This document shows, one piece after another, positions 63,480-64,000 of a DNA stretch of 64,000 nucleotides. The notes under the pieces were generated by a model, which saw only the letters and a program-made list of their open reading frames with translations, did not search any database and had not been told where the DNA came from. The stretch is from JBAQMG01 sp049302575 (lineage in GTDB: Bacteria; Bacillota; Desulfitobacteriia; Desulfitobacteriales; Desulfitobacteriaceae). The DNA lies in NCBI GenBank assembly GCA_049302575.1, contig JBAQMG010000004.1, positions 1 to 64,000 of the forward strand. Direction: 5' to 3'. The position numbers and the translations under genes are program-made. The number at the start of each line of letters is the position of its first letter. The stretch's first letter is position 1.

Positions 63480-64000
63480 ATGAAAAGTTTAATGGAACCT
63501 TGTTGTAACCAATGTACGCATTCCCTGGAAACCCCTTGCCGAGATTATGTGCGCTGCATAACCGAAGGGCCGATCTGTCATGAGGATCCAGGATGTCGCT
63601 CGGAACGAGTAAGAATACTTCAAGAATTACGCACTGAAGAGGGCTCAAATAAACGAGCAGTTCTTTTTTGTACGGGGACTGGTTGCGCTTCGTCAGATGC
63701 TAATAGGTTGATCGAGATTACGGAAATCGAGCTTAGAAAACATGGTTTGGAGTTAGAAGTTAACACTAGACCGACTGGTTGTCATGGTTTCTGTGAACAA
63801 GGTCCGATTGTGATTATCGAACCCAACAAAACCTTTTATACTCATGTGACTCCAGAGGATATTCCTGAAATCGTCGAGAGGGATCTTCTTAAAGGAGAGT
63901 TGGTGGAGCGCCTGCTCTATGTCGATTCGCTGACAGGTCAGACCTCAACAACCTATGCCAACACCCCGTTCTATGCTAAACAGCATCGGATTGTGTTGCA
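63480..64000 (+). CDS. NuoF-like flavoprotein subunit, N-terminal part
   Basis: An open frame from ATG 63480 (after GGGGGAGAAAAGG) runs off the window. It has a cysteine-rich opening (EPCCNQCTHSLETPCRDYVRC), then the [2Fe-2S] thioredoxin-like domain of HydB/HndC-type NuoF proteins (CTGTGC and CHGFC) and the start of the FMN/NADH domain. It would oxidise or reduce NAD(P)H. The cysteine-rich opening before the [2Fe-2S] domain is not in textbook NuoF. Confidence 0.9.
   Translation, partial: MKSLMEPCCNQCTHSLETPCRDYVRCITEGPICHEDPGCRSERVRILQELRTEEGSNKRAVLFCTGTGCASSDANRLIEITEIELRKHGLELEVNTRPTGCHGFCEQGPIVIIEPNKTFYTHVTPEDIPEIVERDLLKGELVERLLYVDSLTGQTSTTYANTPFYAKQHRIVL

Overview
The window looks like a chromosomal segment of an anaerobic, low-to-moderate GC Gram-positive bacterium of the Desulfosporosinus/Desulfitobacterium (Peptococcaceae) type. 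Supporting this are Gram-positive ribosome-binding sites with many GTG/TTG starts, multihaem NrfHA, a Tat-exported molybdoenzyme, rubrerythrin, CcdA/ResA-type thiol proteins, an M-box leader and NADH-linked NuoE/NuoF-like (hydrogenase-type) genes. The genus is an inference from gene content; no rRNA is present.

Layout. 1-5 kb: end of hcp, then nrfH-nrfA, then a decayed system II cytochrome c maturation pair (resB, ccsA) and a broken transposase. 6.6-11.5 kb: an intact operon for an Asp-ligand (type II-like) DMSO-reductase-family enzyme, its four-cluster ferredoxin subunit, an NrfD-type membrane subunit and TatA. 11.8-14.4 kb: norC-norB and rubrerythrin, which with hcp and nrfHA form a nitrosative/oxidative defence zone. 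14.5-29.1 kb: a sulfur-assimilation region with CoA-disulfide reductase-rhodanese, cysK, an SsuABC-type transporter, and a long operon whose content matches the protein-thiocarboxylate homocysteine pathway (HcyS, HcyF, HcyD, small sulfite reductase, TusA-like, MetY) joined to sulfate activation and reduction (AprA/AprB-like, CysD, CysN).

29.1-30.2 kb holds a 5'-truncated group II intron next to a dead HigBA-like toxin-antitoxin pair. 30.3-32.8 kb is a sigma-54 activator/histidine kinase pair. 32.9-40.1 kb combines CcdA, a TlpA/ResA thioredoxin, a second CcdA-like protein, a Fur-boxed FTR1-DUF2318 iron permease fusion, two FtsX-like permeases and an ATPase. 40.4-43.1 kb is a selenium-related remnant: a LysR pseudogene, a TDT-type membrane protein with an in-frame TGA followed by a SECIS-like hairpin, and a selD (TGA at the active site)-nifS fusion pseudogene. 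Then come an MFS gene, a two-component system with a Met-rich sensor loop facing two Met-rich envelope proteins, and a chemoreceptor.

50.5-56.7 kb (minus strand) is a second metal-uptake-like set: Met-rich YtkA/FixH-like protein, FtrD-like polyferredoxin, DUF2318 protein, ATPase and two FtsX permeases, complementary to the FTR1 set. 56.9-59.9 kb is a magnesium module: M-box riboswitch, terminator, a soluble PRC-MgtE_N-CBS protein and an Nramp homologue with non-canonical metal-site motifs. The end holds a surface protein, a TVP38/DedA-type protein, a cluster of DnaA-box-like 9-mers beside an AT-rich stretch, 5-formyltetrahydrofolate cyclo-ligase, and NuoE/NuoF-like genes running off the end.
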